NCBI GenBank assembly: GCA_036407035.1
Contig: DASXAA010000107.1
Coordinates: forward strand, 1 to 64,000
DNA length: 64,000 nucleotides
Reading direction: 5' to 3'
Origin: JACVRW01 sp036407035
GTDB taxonomy: Bacteria; Actinomycetota; Thermoleophilia; Solirubrobacterales; Thermoleophilaceae
The notes beneath the pieces are model-generated. The model saw only the letters and a program-made list of their open reading frames with translations, was not told the origin of the DNA and did not search any database. Within the stretch, counting starts at the first letter, position 1, and each line of letters opens with the position of its first letter. The position numbers and the translations under genes are program-made. Below are positions 43,605 to 51,937 of the stretch, piece after piece.

Positions 43605-44954
43605 CTACGAGCCCCGCAGGCGCCGCTCCCGCTCGGCCGGCGTCGGCATCGGCACGACTCGGGCGCCCTCCGGCTCCGGTCGCGGCGCCGGCGGCTTCGC
43701 CACCCGGTGCTCCCCCGTCAGCGTTCCGTAGAGCTTCACCTGCTCGCTGACGACCTCGCCGATGCGGCGGATTCCCTCGCGGATCGATTCCTCGTTCGAG
43801 CCCGAGAAGTTCAGCCGCATCGAGCTGCGTCCGCTGCCGTCCAGGTAGGCGGCCTCGCCCGGCACGAACGCCACGTTGTCCCGCAAGGCGCGCGCCAGCA
43901 GGTCGGTCGTGTCGATGAAGTCGGGCAGCGTCGCCCAGATGAACAGGCCGCCGGCAGGGCGCGTCCATTCGGCCTGGGGCGGGAAGTGCTCGGCGAGCGC
44001 GTCCAGCATCGTGTCGCGGCGCGCCCGGTAGATGCCGGTCAGCGACTCGACGTAGTCGTGCCACTTGCCGCGCTCGAAGTACGCCTGAACCATCAGCTGC
44101 GAGAGGGTGGAGGTGCAGAGGTCGGTGGCCTGCTTGCCGAGGTTCATCTTCTCGAGCACCGGCGGCGGCGCCACCACCCAGCCGAGGCGGATGCCCGGCG
44201 AGAGGATCTTCGAGAACGTGCCGAGGTACATGACGTACAGGCCGCCGTCGAGCGAGAAGAGCGGCGGTGGCGGTTCGCCCTCGTAGCGCAGGAGGCCGTA
44301 CGGGTTGTCCTCGAGCACGAGCAGCTCACGCTCGCGGGCGACCTCCACGAGGCGCCGCCGGCGCGGCAGCGACATCGTCACGCCGGCCGGGTTCTGGAAG
44401 CTCGGCACCGTGTAGACGAACTTCGGCCGGCGGCCCTCGCGCGCCAGCCGGTCGAGGGCGTCTTCGAGCAGGTCCACGCGCATGCCGTCAGAGTCCATGT
44501 CGATCTGCACCACGTCGGCCTCGTACGAGGAGAAGACGGGGACCGCGCCGGGGTAGGTGGGCCCCTCGGCGATCACCACGTCGCCGGGGTCGATCAGCGT
44601 CTTCGTCACGAGGTCGATCACCTGCTGGCCGCCGGTCGTGACCATCACGTCCTCGTCGTCCACGGCCATGCCCTCGGCGGCCATCACCTCGGCGATGCAC
44701 GCCTTCGTCTCCTCGAGCCCCTCGGTGGGCCCGTACTGGAGCGCCTTGGCGCACGACTCCTCCGCGATCCGCTGGGCCACCGCGGCGAAGGTGTCCGGCG
44801 GGAAGCTGCTCGTGTCGGGCAGGCCGCCCGCCAGCGAGATCACCTCGGGGCGGGCCGTCACCGCCATCAGGTCGCGCATCGCCGACGACCGCATCACGCG
44901 GGTGCGCGATGCGAACAGCCCGGCGTACCGCTCCAGGTCGCGTTCCCCGTTCAC
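43605..44954 (-). CDS. PLP-dependent class I/II aminotransferase (2-aminoadipate/MocR-like fold)
   Basis: A 449-residue fold-type I aminotransferase without the GntR DNA-binding domain. It has ISLAGGLPDTSSFPPDTFAA, ALQYGPTEGLEETKACIAEV, VMVTTGGQQVIDLVTKTLID, PSFQNPAGVTMS and the PLP lysine in LGTFSKILSPGIRLGWV. These are features of LysN/2-aminoadipate or aromatic/multisubstrate transaminases. The specific substrate cannot be read from sequence. The chosen GTG at 44954 lacks a strong ribosome-binding site. A Pro/Glu-rich C-terminal tail of about 35 residues is unusual for the family. Confidence 0.85.
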   Translation of the reverse strand: MNGERDLERYAGLFASRTRVMRSSAMRDLMAVTARPEVISLAGGLPDTSSFPPDTFAAVAQRIAEESCAKALQYGPTEGLEETKACIAEVMAAEGMAVDDEDVMVTTGGQQVIDLVTKTLIDPGDVVIAEGPTYPGAVPVFSSYEADVVQIDMDSDGMRVDLLEDALDRLAREGRRPKFVYTVPSFQNPAGVTMSLPRRRRLVEVARERELLVLEDNPYGLLRYEGEPPPPLFSLDGGLYVMYLGTFSKILSPGIRLGWVVAPPPVLEKMNLGKQATDLCTSTLSQLMVQAYFERGKWHDYVESLTGIYRARRDTMLDALAEHFPPQAEWTRPAGGLFIWATLPDFIDTTDLLARALRDNVAFVPGEAAYLDGSGRSSMRLNFSGSNEESIREGIRRIGEVVSEQVKLYGTLTGEHRVAKPPAPRPEPEGARVVPMPTPAERERRLRGS

Positions 44955-45043
44955 GAGACGTGCGGCACGCAGCCGCAAGCCCAGCGCCCTGCCGGCTGGT
45001 CTATCGTCATGCGCCAGCAGGGTATCGAGCCCTCCACCCGGCC

Positions 45044-45646
45044 ATGAGCCTCTTCCTCGACATCGGCACAGGCACCGGTCTGTCCGGCGCGACCGGGGTG
45101 CGGCCGTTCCTGCCGCCGCTGCTCGCCGGGGCGCTCGCGCGTGGCGACATCGGCATCGACTTCGACGGCACCGGCTACACGTTCCTCGAGTCGGAGTGGT
45201 TCCTGCTCGCCGTGCTCGCCGGCGCCGTGCTGGCGTACGTGGCCGAACGTTCGGTGGCGAACCGTGGCGGGGACCGCGGCGCCCGCGGCCGCGCGGTGGA
45301 CCTCGCACTGGCCGTGTGCGGCCTCGTGCTGGGCGCTCTACTGTTCGCCGGCGCCCTCGCGGACGGCGGCCACGAGGCCTGGCCCGGCATCGTCGCGGGC
45401 GTGGCGTGCGCCGCGCTCGCCTGGGTGGCGGTCGGCGGCCTCGTGGAGCGCGTGCGCGGGCGGCTCGACGACAGCGCCGCCGCACTGCTGACCGCCTACG
45501 CGGACGGGGCCGCGCTCGTGCTCGCCGCAATCGCGATCCTGCTGCCGCCGCTGTCGTTCCTCGCGCTGATCGGGTTCGTGGTCCTGATCGCCGGCGGCCG
45601 CCGCCGCGAGGGCGAGAAGTACGCCGGCCTGCGGATCCTTCGCTAG
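45044..45646 (+). CDS. DUF4126 membrane protein
   Basis: A 200-residue polytopic protein from ATG 45044 (MSLFLDIGTGTGLSGATGVR). The glycine-rich TGLSGATGVRPFLPPLLAG start and the later FLALIGFVVLIAGGRRREGE match DUF4126, a small membrane family of unknown function. Five or so hydrophobic segments are visible. It is the first gene of a five-gene overlapping run (phosphodiesterase, GtrA, two GT-C-like proteins). Its TAG shares a G with the next GTG. Confidence 0.82.
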   Translation: MSLFLDIGTGTGLSGATGVRPFLPPLLAGALARGDIGIDFDGTGYTFLESEWFLLAVLAGAVLAYVAERSVANRGGDRGARGRAVDLALAVCGLVLGALLFAGALADGGHEAWPGIVAGVACAALAWVAVGGLVERVRGRLDDSAAALLTAYADGAALVLAAIAILLPPLSFLALIGFVVLIAGGRRREGEKYAGLRILR

Positions 45647-47106
45647 TGGCGCCGAAGAAGCTCGTCCTGGCGGTCATCGACTCGCTGAAGCCGGCGGCGC
45701 TCGACGAGGTGATCGAGGAGGGCCGGGCGCCGGCGCTCGCGGCGCTGCGCGAGCGGGGCACCTACGTGCGCGACTGCGTCTCCACGTTCCCGTCCGTGAC
45801 GCCGGTGGCATCGGCGACGATCGCCACCGGCGTCGGCCCTGGGCAGCACTTCATCCCCTCGATGAACTGGTACCACCGGGGCGAGGAGCGCTACGTGGAG
45901 TACGGCTCGTCGTTCCCGGCCACGCGCGCCTTCGGCGTCGTCCGTTCCCTCTACGACACCGTCTACAACATGAACATGGCGCACCTGAGCCGTGCGCAGA
46001 GGACGGTCTTCGAGCACCTCGACGACGCCGGCCTGCGAACCGCGTGCACCACCTACCTGATCTACCGCGGCCGCACCCGGCACGACCCGTCCGGGGTGAG
46101 CGTCTACCGCCGCATCGCCGAGGCGGCGCAGTTCCGCCACGCCGTCTACGGCGCCGGCGAGCTCTTCTATGCCGACCTGTTCGACTCCCGCAACACCGGC
46201 TGCACCTCGGCGCTCGGGATGCCGGGCCAGCGCGACCGCCACACCGGGTGCGTCGGCGCGTACCTGGTCGAGCACGACCTCTTCGACTTCCTGCTCTTCT
46301 CGCTGCCCGACAACGACACCTACTCCCACAAGTACGGACCCGACGGCCAGCTGACCTCCATCGCGGAGGCCGACAGGGCGCTCGACCGGATCATGCAGGT
46401 GGCCGGCGGCGTTGACGCCTTCCTCGACGAGCACGCCGTGATCGTGATGTCGGACCACTCGCAAACGCAGGTGGACGAGCGCGTGAACCTGGCCGACGCG
46501 TTCGCGGCCTGGCGCCTGCTCACGCCGGCGGACCCCGCGCCCTCGGAGGCCGAGGTCGCCGTGTGCCCGGCCGCCCGCTCGGCGATGGTCTACGTGCTCG
46601 ACGAGGACGACCGGCCCGGGCTCGTGGAGCGCGCGGTCGGCGCCCTCAAACGGGTCGAGGGGGTGGACCTAGTCGTCACCCGCGAGGACGGGGAGGCGCG
46701 CGTGTGGTCCCGCCGCGGCCAGCTCCGCTTCGCTCCGGGGGACGAGCTCACCGACCGCCGCGGTCTCGGCTGGAGCGTGGACGGCAACCACCGCGCGCTG
46801 CGGCTGATCGTGGAGGACGGCCGGGTCAGGAGCAGGTCCTACCCGGACGCGCTCGGCCGGCTGTGGTCGGCGCTCGAGTCGCCGCACGCGGGCGACGTGC
46901 TCGTGTCGGCGCGCCCCGGCTTCGAGTTCGTCGACTGGGGCGGCGCCGACCACCTGGGCGGCGGCAGCCACGGCTCGCTCCACCGGGACGACTCCGAGGG
47001 GGTCCTGATCGCATGCGGCCTCGACGTCCCCGAGCGCGAGTCCTGGTCGCTGGCGGACGTGACCCCGATGGTTCTGCAGCACTTCCGTGTACCGTTGGCC
47101 GCATGA
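45646..47106 (+). CDS. Alkaline phosphatase-superfamily phosphodiesterase (nucleotide pyrophosphatase-like)
   Basis: A 486-residue metal-dependent hydrolase of the type I phosphodiesterase/NPP group. The first metal Asp is in LAVIDSLKP, and the nucleophile Thr is in TFPSVTPVASATIATG. Further metal ligands are in LPDNDTYSHKYGP (Asp, His), VIVMSDHSQTQV (Asp-His) and GGGSHGSLH (His). No signal peptide is evident. Substrates in this group include phospholipid-, nucleotide- and polyprenyl-linked phosphodiesters. Being within an envelope-glycan operon suggests a lipid-linked or sugar-phosphate substrate, which is inference. GTG start at 45646. Confidence 0.85.
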   Translation: MAPKKLVLAVIDSLKPAALDEVIEEGRAPALAALRERGTYVRDCVSTFPSVTPVASATIATGVGPGQHFIPSMNWYHRGEERYVEYGSSFPATRAFGVVRSLYDTVYNMNMAHLSRAQRTVFEHLDDAGLRTACTTYLIYRGRTRHDPSGVSVYRRIAEAAQFRHAVYGAGELFYADLFDSRNTGCTSALGMPGQRDRHTGCVGAYLVEHDLFDFLLFSLPDNDTYSHKYGPDGQLTSIAEADRALDRIMQVAGGVDAFLDEHAVIVMSDHSQTQVDERVNLADAFAAWRLLTPADPAPSEAEVAVCPAARSAMVYVLDEDDRPGLVERAVGALKRVEGVDLVVTREDGEARVWSRRGQLRFAPGDELTDRRGLGWSVDGNHRALRLIVEDGRVRSRSYPDALGRLWSALESPHAGDVLVSARPGFEFVDWGGADHLGGGSHGSLHRDDSEGVLIACGLDVPERESWSLADVTPMVLQHFRVPLAA

Positions 47107-47588
47107 GTGACGACAGCGACGCGGCCGTCGCTCAGGCGTCCATGCGCGGCGCGAGCGGGCTTCACCTGCGCGTGCGCGCCGGCCTGCGCAAGCCGCACAA
47201 CTGGATGCAGCTGGCCAAGTTCTGCCTGGTCGGCGGCTCCGGCTACGTGGTGAATTTGACCGTGTTCACCGTGTGCGTCGAGGTCCTGAGCCTCCACCAC
47301 CTGATCGCGGCGACGATCGCGTTCGTCGTCGCCGTCACGAACAACTTCTGGTGGAACCGTCACTGGACCTTCCGCGCGGCGAGCGGGCACGCCGGCTTCC
47401 AGGCGGCGCGCTTCTTCACGGTGAGCGTCGGCGCGTTCCTGTTCGCGGCAGCGGTGCTGGAGCTGCTCGTGAGCGTCGCCGGCGTGGCGGAGGTGCCCGC
47501 GCAGGCGATCTCGATCGTCGTCGCCACCCCGCTGAACTTCATCGGGAACAAGATGTGGAGCTTCGCGATCGAGCTCTCGCGCGACTGA
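47103..47588 (+). CDS. GtrA family membrane protein
   Basis: A 161-residue protein with four membrane helices. Signature stretches are FCLVGGSGYVVNLTVFTVCV, VAVTNNFWWNRHWTFR and TPLNFIGNKMWSF. GtrA-like proteins are thought to flip polyprenyl-phosphate-linked sugars for glycan decoration. The start ATG overlaps the previous stop (ATGA). Neighbouring GT-C-like enzymes could use such lipid-linked donors. Confidence 0.9.
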   Translation: MSDDSDAAVAQASMRGASGLHLRVRAGLRKPHNWMQLAKFCLVGGSGYVVNLTVFTVCVEVLSLHHLIAATIAFVVAVTNNFWWNRHWTFRAASGHAGFQAARFFTVSVGAFLFAAAVLELLVSVAGVAEVPAQAISIVVATPLNFIGNKMWSFAIELSRD

Positions 47589-49222
47589 GGGTCGCGCTCC
47601 TTCCGGCGCTCGCCCTCGTCCTGCTCCTGCCCGCGTCGGCGCATGCCGGCAGCGACCTGAAGGTGCCGTCGTCGCAGACCAAGCCGCCGCCCTTCTACGA
47701 GCGCAGCGCCCGCGACGTGATCCGGATCGCCTCCGGCGCGGACAAGGTCGTCGAGGAGCGCCGGCGGCACGGCCGGCTGCGGCCGGTGGCCTACACGAAG
47801 GGCGTCGGGCGCTGGCAGGTGAGCTTCTTCCGCGGCGACGACGAGGTGGCCCAGGTCCAGGTGGACGACGCCACCGGCGGCGTGATCGAGCAGTGGACCG
47901 GCGACCAGATCGCCTGGACGATGGCGCGCGGGTACCCCGGCGCGTTCGGGCGCAAGCTGAACGCCCCGTACGTGTGGATCCCGCTGTGCCTGCTGTTCGT
48001 GGCGCCGTTCGTGGACGTGCGCCGGCCGTTCCGGCTGCTCCACCTCGACCTGCTCGTGCTGCTGGCGTTCGGCGTCTCGCACGTGTTCTTCAACCGCGGC
48101 GAGATCGGCGTGTCGGTGCCGCTCGTCTATCCGGTGCTGCTCTACCTGCTCGCGCGGGTGCTGCTCGCCGGCTTCCGGCCGCGCCCGCGCGCCGGGCCGC
48201 TCGTGCCGCACGTGCCGGTCGCGTGGCTGCTGGTCGGGGTGGTCTTCCTGACGGCGTTCCGGGTCGGGCTGAACGTCGCCAGCTCGAACGTGATCGACGT
48301 CGGCTACGCGGGCGTGATCGGCGCCGACCGGATCGTCGACGGCAAGCCGCTCTACGGCGAGGGGTTCTCCGACGACGTCGAGCGCGGCGACACCTACGGC
48401 CCGCTCACCTACCTCCTCTATGTGCCGTTCGAGCAGGCGTTCCCGTGGAGCGGGCGCTGGGACAAGCTGCCGGCGGCTCACGGCGCGGCGATCGCGTTCG
48501 ACCTGCTGGCGATGGGAGGGCTGCTGCTGCTCGGCCGCCGGCTGAGGCCGGGCAGGGACGGCGCGGCCCTGGGCGCGGCGCTCGCGTTCGCGTGGGCCGC
48601 CTATCCCTACACGGCGTTCGCGCTCGAGACGAACTCGAACGACACGCTCGTCGCGGTCAGCGGCGTGGCGGCGATGCTCGCGCTGACCGTGCGGCGCGAG
48701 CGCCTCGGCGCGGCCGCGCGCGGGGTCGCCATCGGCCTCGGGACCGCGGCCAAGTTCGCGCCGCTCGCGCTCGCGCCGCTGTTCGCCCGCCGCGGCCGGA
48801 CGCTCCTGTTCGCCCTCGGGCTGCTCGTCTCGGTGGCGGTCGTCGTGCTGCCGTTCGTCCCCGACGGCGGGCTGCGCGAGCTGTACGACCGCACGGTCGG
48901 CTACCAGGCGAGCCGCCCCTCGCCGTTCAGCATCTGGGGCCAGGAGCCCTCGCTCGACTGGCTCCAGACGGCGCTCAAGGCGGCCGCCGGGGGCCTCGCG
49001 CTGCTGGTCGCGTTCGTGCCCCGGCGGCCGGACGCGCGCCAGGTCGCGGCGCTCGCTGCGGCGGTGATGATCGCCCTCCAGCTGGCCGTCACCCACTGGT
49101 TCTACCTCTACATCGTGTGGTTCGTGCCGTTCGTGTTCGTGGCCGTGTTCGGGGCGTACTCGCAGGCGGCGCCCGAGCGCCGCGCCGAGCCGGCGGCCGA
49201 GCGCGAGCTGGTGCCGGCGTGA
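47555..49222 (+). CDS. Polytopic glycosyltransferase-like protein with a PepSY-like N-terminal domain
   Basis: About 555 residues from GTG 47555, inside the gtrA end; CTG 47585 (CTGA overlap) is the alternative. A signal-like segment (ALLPALALVLLLPASAHA) is followed by an extracytoplasmic stretch of about 100 residues with a PepSY-like pattern (RWQVSFFRGDDEVAQVQVDD, ATGGVIEQWTG). About ten membrane helices of GT87/DUF2029-like type follow, with a YGPLTYLLYVPFEQAFPW loop. GT-C enzymes transfer sugars from polyprenyl-phosphate donors outside the membrane. The sugar and acceptor are unknown. Confidence 0.75.
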   Translation: MELRDRALARLRVALLPALALVLLLPASAHAGSDLKVPSSQTKPPPFYERSARDVIRIASGADKVVEERRRHGRLRPVAYTKGVGRWQVSFFRGDDEVAQVQVDDATGGVIEQWTGDQIAWTMARGYPGAFGRKLNAPYVWIPLCLLFVAPFVDVRRPFRLLHLDLLVLLAFGVSHVFFNRGEIGVSVPLVYPVLLYLLARVLLAGFRPRPRAGPLVPHVPVAWLLVGVVFLTAFRVGLNVASSNVIDVGYAGVIGADRIVDGKPLYGEGFSDDVERGDTYGPLTYLLYVPFEQAFPWSGRWDKLPAAHGAAIAFDLLAMGGLLLLGRRLRPGRDGAALGAALAFAWAAYPYTAFALETNSNDTLVAVSGVAAMLALTVRRERLGAAARGVAIGLGTAAKFAPLALAPLFARRGRTLLFALGLLVSVAVVVLPFVPDGGLRELYDRTVGYQASRPSPFSIWGQEPSLDWLQTALKAAAGGLALLVAFVPRRPDARQVAALAAAVMIALQLAVTHWFYLYIVWFVPFVFVAVFGAYSQAAPERRAEPAAERELVPA

Positions 49223-50463
49223 GACGGGCTGCGATCGCCCTGCTCGTGGCGGGGTGGGGAGCGACGCTCTGGCTCGCCCCCTTCTCGAACGAGCGGGTGA
49301 ACGATCTCTTCGTGTACCGCTCCTTCGCCGAGCCGGTGCTGCATGGGGGCCTGCCCTACCGCGACGTGTTCTTCGAGTACCCGCCGCTGGCCGCGCCGGT
49401 GATCGCGCTGCCGGGCGTTGTCGGGACCGGCGCCGAGGCCTTCCGCTGGGCCTTCGCCGGCTGGACCTTGCTCATGGCGGTCGCGGTGGTGCTGCTGTGC
49501 GGGGCGCTCGCCGCGCGCACGGGCGGAAGCGCGCGCCGCGCGCTGTTCGCCGCGGCTCTGATGCCGCTCGCGTGCGGCGCGATGGTGCGCACGCACTTCG
49601 ACCTGGCGCCGGCGGCACTCGTGCTCGCCGCGCTGCTCCTGATCGTCTCCGAGCGGCCGCGCCTCGGCCTCGCCGTGCTCGGCGCCGGCGTGGCGACAAA
49701 GGGCTTTCCCCTGGTGGTCGCGCCGGTGGCACTGGCATGGCTCGCCGCGCGCGGCGAGCGCAGGGCAGCGGTCGACGGCGCGCTCGCCTGCGCCGCGGTC
49801 GTGGCGGCCGTCACCCTCGCGGCTGTCGCGGTGTCGGCGGACGGCTTCGCCGACGCGGTGCGCTACCAGGTGGACCGTCCGGTGCAGGTGGAGAGCGTCC
49901 CGGCGAGCGTGCTGCTCGGGCTCGACGCGGCCGGGCTCGGCGAGGCGCGGAGCGTGAACAGCCATCGCTCGGACGGCCTCGTGCATCCCGCGGACGGGGC
50001 CGTGAGCGGGGCGTTCCTCGCGGCGCTGCTCGGCGCGGTGGCGCTGCTGTCCCTGGCGGCGGCGCGGACCGCGCGCGACCGCGGGGCCGAGCGCAACGTC
50101 GTCCTCGCGTCGCTCGCGGCCGTGCTCGCGTTCGCGGCGCTCGGCCGCGTGCTCTCGCCGCAGTTCCTGATCTGGACGGTCCCGCTGGCGGCGCTCGCCT
50201 TCGCCTGGCGGATGCACGCGCTGGCGGCCGCGGTGGCCGGCGCGATCGTGCTCACCCAGCTCGAGTTCCCCGCCCGCTACTTCGACGTCGTGGCGCGCGA
50301 GCCGTTCGCCGTCTGGCTCGTGGCGGCCCGGAACGCCGCGCTGCTCGTCGCTCTCGGCCTGGCGCTGTGGGAGCTGGCGCCGTCAGCCCTTCGCCGGGAG
50401 CAGAAGCTGCTCGATCGCCGTGGCGTGCCCGCCGTCGTCCGCCTCGATCAGCACCGCGTTTAG
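49219..50463 (+). CDS. GT87 (DUF2029)-like polytopic glycosyltransferase
   Basis: A 414-residue integral membrane protein from GTG 49219 (GTGA overlap). The first outer loop has SNERVNDLFVYRSFAEPVLH, then GGLPYRDVFFEYPPLAAPV. The acidic residues and YPPL motif are typical of GT87 mannosyltransferase-like GT-C enzymes. About ten helices follow. The last 27 codons (50383-50463) overlap the end of ymdB on the other strand, an unusual 81-bp convergent overlap. The tail (LLDRRGVPAVVRLDQHRV) looks non-conserved. Confidence 0.82.
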   Translation: MRRAAIALLVAGWGATLWLAPFSNERVNDLFVYRSFAEPVLHGGLPYRDVFFEYPPLAAPVIALPGVVGTGAEAFRWAFAGWTLLMAVAVVLLCGALAARTGGSARRALFAAALMPLACGAMVRTHFDLAPAALVLAALLLIVSERPRLGLAVLGAGVATKGFPLVVAPVALAWLAARGERRAAVDGALACAAVVAAVTLAAVAVSADGFADAVRYQVDRPVQVESVPASVLLGLDAAGLGEARSVNSHRSDGLVHPADGAVSGAFLAALLGAVALLSLAAARTARDRGAERNVVLASLAAVLAFAALGRVLSPQFLIWTVPLAALAFAWRMHALAAAVAGAIVLTQLEFPARYFDVVAREPFAVWLVAARNAALLVALGLALWELAPSALRREQKLLDRRGVPAVVRLDQHRV

Positions 50464-51162
50464 CCACGGGTCCTCCGCCGAGGTCTCGAAGCGCACGTTC
50501 GTCAGCGTCATGAAGCGCTCGAGCGCCTGCTCGCGCTTCACGCCGATCACGCCGCCGCGCGGCCCGGTCATGCCGACGTCGGTCACGTAGGCCGTGCCGC
50601 CCGGCAGCACGCGGAAGTCCGCGGTCGGAACGTGCGTGTGGGTGCCCACGCAGGCGGTCACGCGGCCGTCCACGTGCCAGCCCATCGCCACCTTCTCGCT
50701 CGTCGCCTCGGCGTGGAAGTCGAGCAGCACGTGGTCGGCGCGGCCGCGCAGCTCGGAGAGGGTCACGTCGATCTCGCTGAACGGCGAGCGCGCCGCCTGC
50801 ATGAACACCATCCCGGACAGGTTGACCACCGCCAGACGGGCGCCGTCCCGCTCCACGATCGTGTATCCGCGGCCGGGGCTGCCCTTCGGGTAGTTGACCG
50901 GCCGGATCACGCGCTCCTCGCGGTCGAGGAACTCGTAGACGTCGCGGTGACGGTAGGCGTGGTTGCCGAGCGTGATCGCGTCGACGCCGAGCCCGAGCAG
51001 CTCGCGGGCCGTCCTCTCGGTGATGCCGACGCCCCCGGCCGCGTTCTCCCCGTTGGCGACGACGAAGTCCGGCGCGTGAGCGTCGACCAGCCCGGGGAGC
51101 AGCGTCGCGAGCGCCCGGCGCCCGGCGCCTCCCACCACGTCGCCCACGAAGAGGACCTTCAC
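50383..51162 (-). CDS. YmdB-family metallophosphoesterase
   Basis: A 259-residue two-metal phosphoesterase (TIGR00282/YmdB group; B. subtilis YmdB acts on 2',3'-cyclic nucleotides and affects RNA turnover and biofilm). Motifs: VLFVGDVVGGAGRRAL (Asp), VVANGENAAGGVGI (Asn), ITLGNHAYRHRDVYEF (the GNH motif), VLLDFHAEATSEKVAMGW and CVGTHTHVPTADFRVL. The start is GTG 51162; the long upstream open frame overlaps the ABC gene and is not used. It is divergent from the ABC ATPase, with 28 bp between starts. Confidence 0.92.
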   Translation of the reverse strand: MKVLFVGDVVGGAGRRALATLLPGLVDAHAPDFVVANGENAAGGVGITERTARELLGLGVDAITLGNHAYRHRDVYEFLDREERVIRPVNYPKGSPGRGYTIVERDGARLAVVNLSGMVFMQAARSPFSEIDVTLSELRGRADHVLLDFHAEATSEKVAMGWHVDGRVTACVGTHTHVPTADFRVLPGGTAYVTDVGMTGPRGGVIGVKREQALERFMTLTNVRFETSAEDPWLNAVLIEADDGGHATAIEQLLLPAKG

Positions 51163-51190
51163 GACGAACGATTCTGCCAAGCTGACCGCG

Positions 51191-51937
51191 ATGGAGAGCA
51201 GCGCCGCAAGCGCCGCCCGCGCGGTGGGGGTCGATGCCGAGCAGGTGCTCGAGGCGCGCGACCTCGTGAAGCGGTTCGGCGACCGCGTCGCGTTGCGCGG
51301 CGTCTCGCTGTCGGCCGCCCGCGGCGAGCTCGTGGCGGTGATCGGGCCCAACGGCGCCGGCAAGACGACCCTGCTCTCGATCCTCGCCGGAATCCAGCGG
51401 CCGGACGAGGGCAGCGTGAGCCGCAAGCCGGCGGAGATCGGCTGGGTGCCGCAGCAGGCAGCGCTCTACGGGAAGCTGACGGTGAGGGAGAACCTGTCGC
51501 TGTTCGCGCGCCTGGAGCGATGCGCCGACCCGGCCGCGACCGTGGAGCGGATGCTCGACCTGACCGACCTGCGCGAGCGGGCGGGCGACCAGGTCGGCGT
51601 GCTGTCGGGTGGCAACCGCCAGCGGGTGAACATCGCGATCGGGCTGCTGTCGGAGCCGGAGGTGCTGCTGCTCGACGAGCCGAGCGCCGCGCTCGACCCG
51701 CGCCAGCGCGAGCGCCTGTGGGAGTTCATCCTGCGGCTCGCGGGCCGCGGCACGACGGTCCTGTACGCCACCCACAACATCCAGGAGGCCGACCGCTACG
51801 CCACCCAGCTGGTCGTGCTCGCCGACGGCGAGCGGCTCTTCGGCGGCTCGCCGCGCGAGCTCGAGGACGCCGTCGGCACGACCGGCCTCGACTTCGAGGC
51901 GGCCTTCGTCCGCTTCCTGCACCAGCACGGCCACTGA
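51191..51937 (+). CDS. ABC transporter ATP-binding protein
   Basis: A 248-residue ATPase: Walker A GPNGAGKTT (about 52-60), Q-loop region VPQQAALYGKLTVREN, signature LSGGNRQRVNIAIGLL, Walker B VLLLDEPSAALDP and switch His in YATHNIQEA. The LSGGNRQR variant and the short size match ABC-2-type drug/lipid/antibiotic exporters. ATG 51191. Its stop overlaps the permease start by one base (TGATG). Confidence 0.93.
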   Translation: MESSAASAARAVGVDAEQVLEARDLVKRFGDRVALRGVSLSAARGELVAVIGPNGAGKTTLLSILAGIQRPDEGSVSRKPAEIGWVPQQAALYGKLTVRENLSLFARLERCADPAATVERMLDLTDLRERAGDQVGVLSGGNRQRVNIAIGLLSEPEVLLLDEPSAALDPRQRERLWEFILRLAGRGTTVLYATHNIQEADRYATQLVVLADGERLFGGSPRELEDAVGTTGLDFEAAFVRFLHQHGH

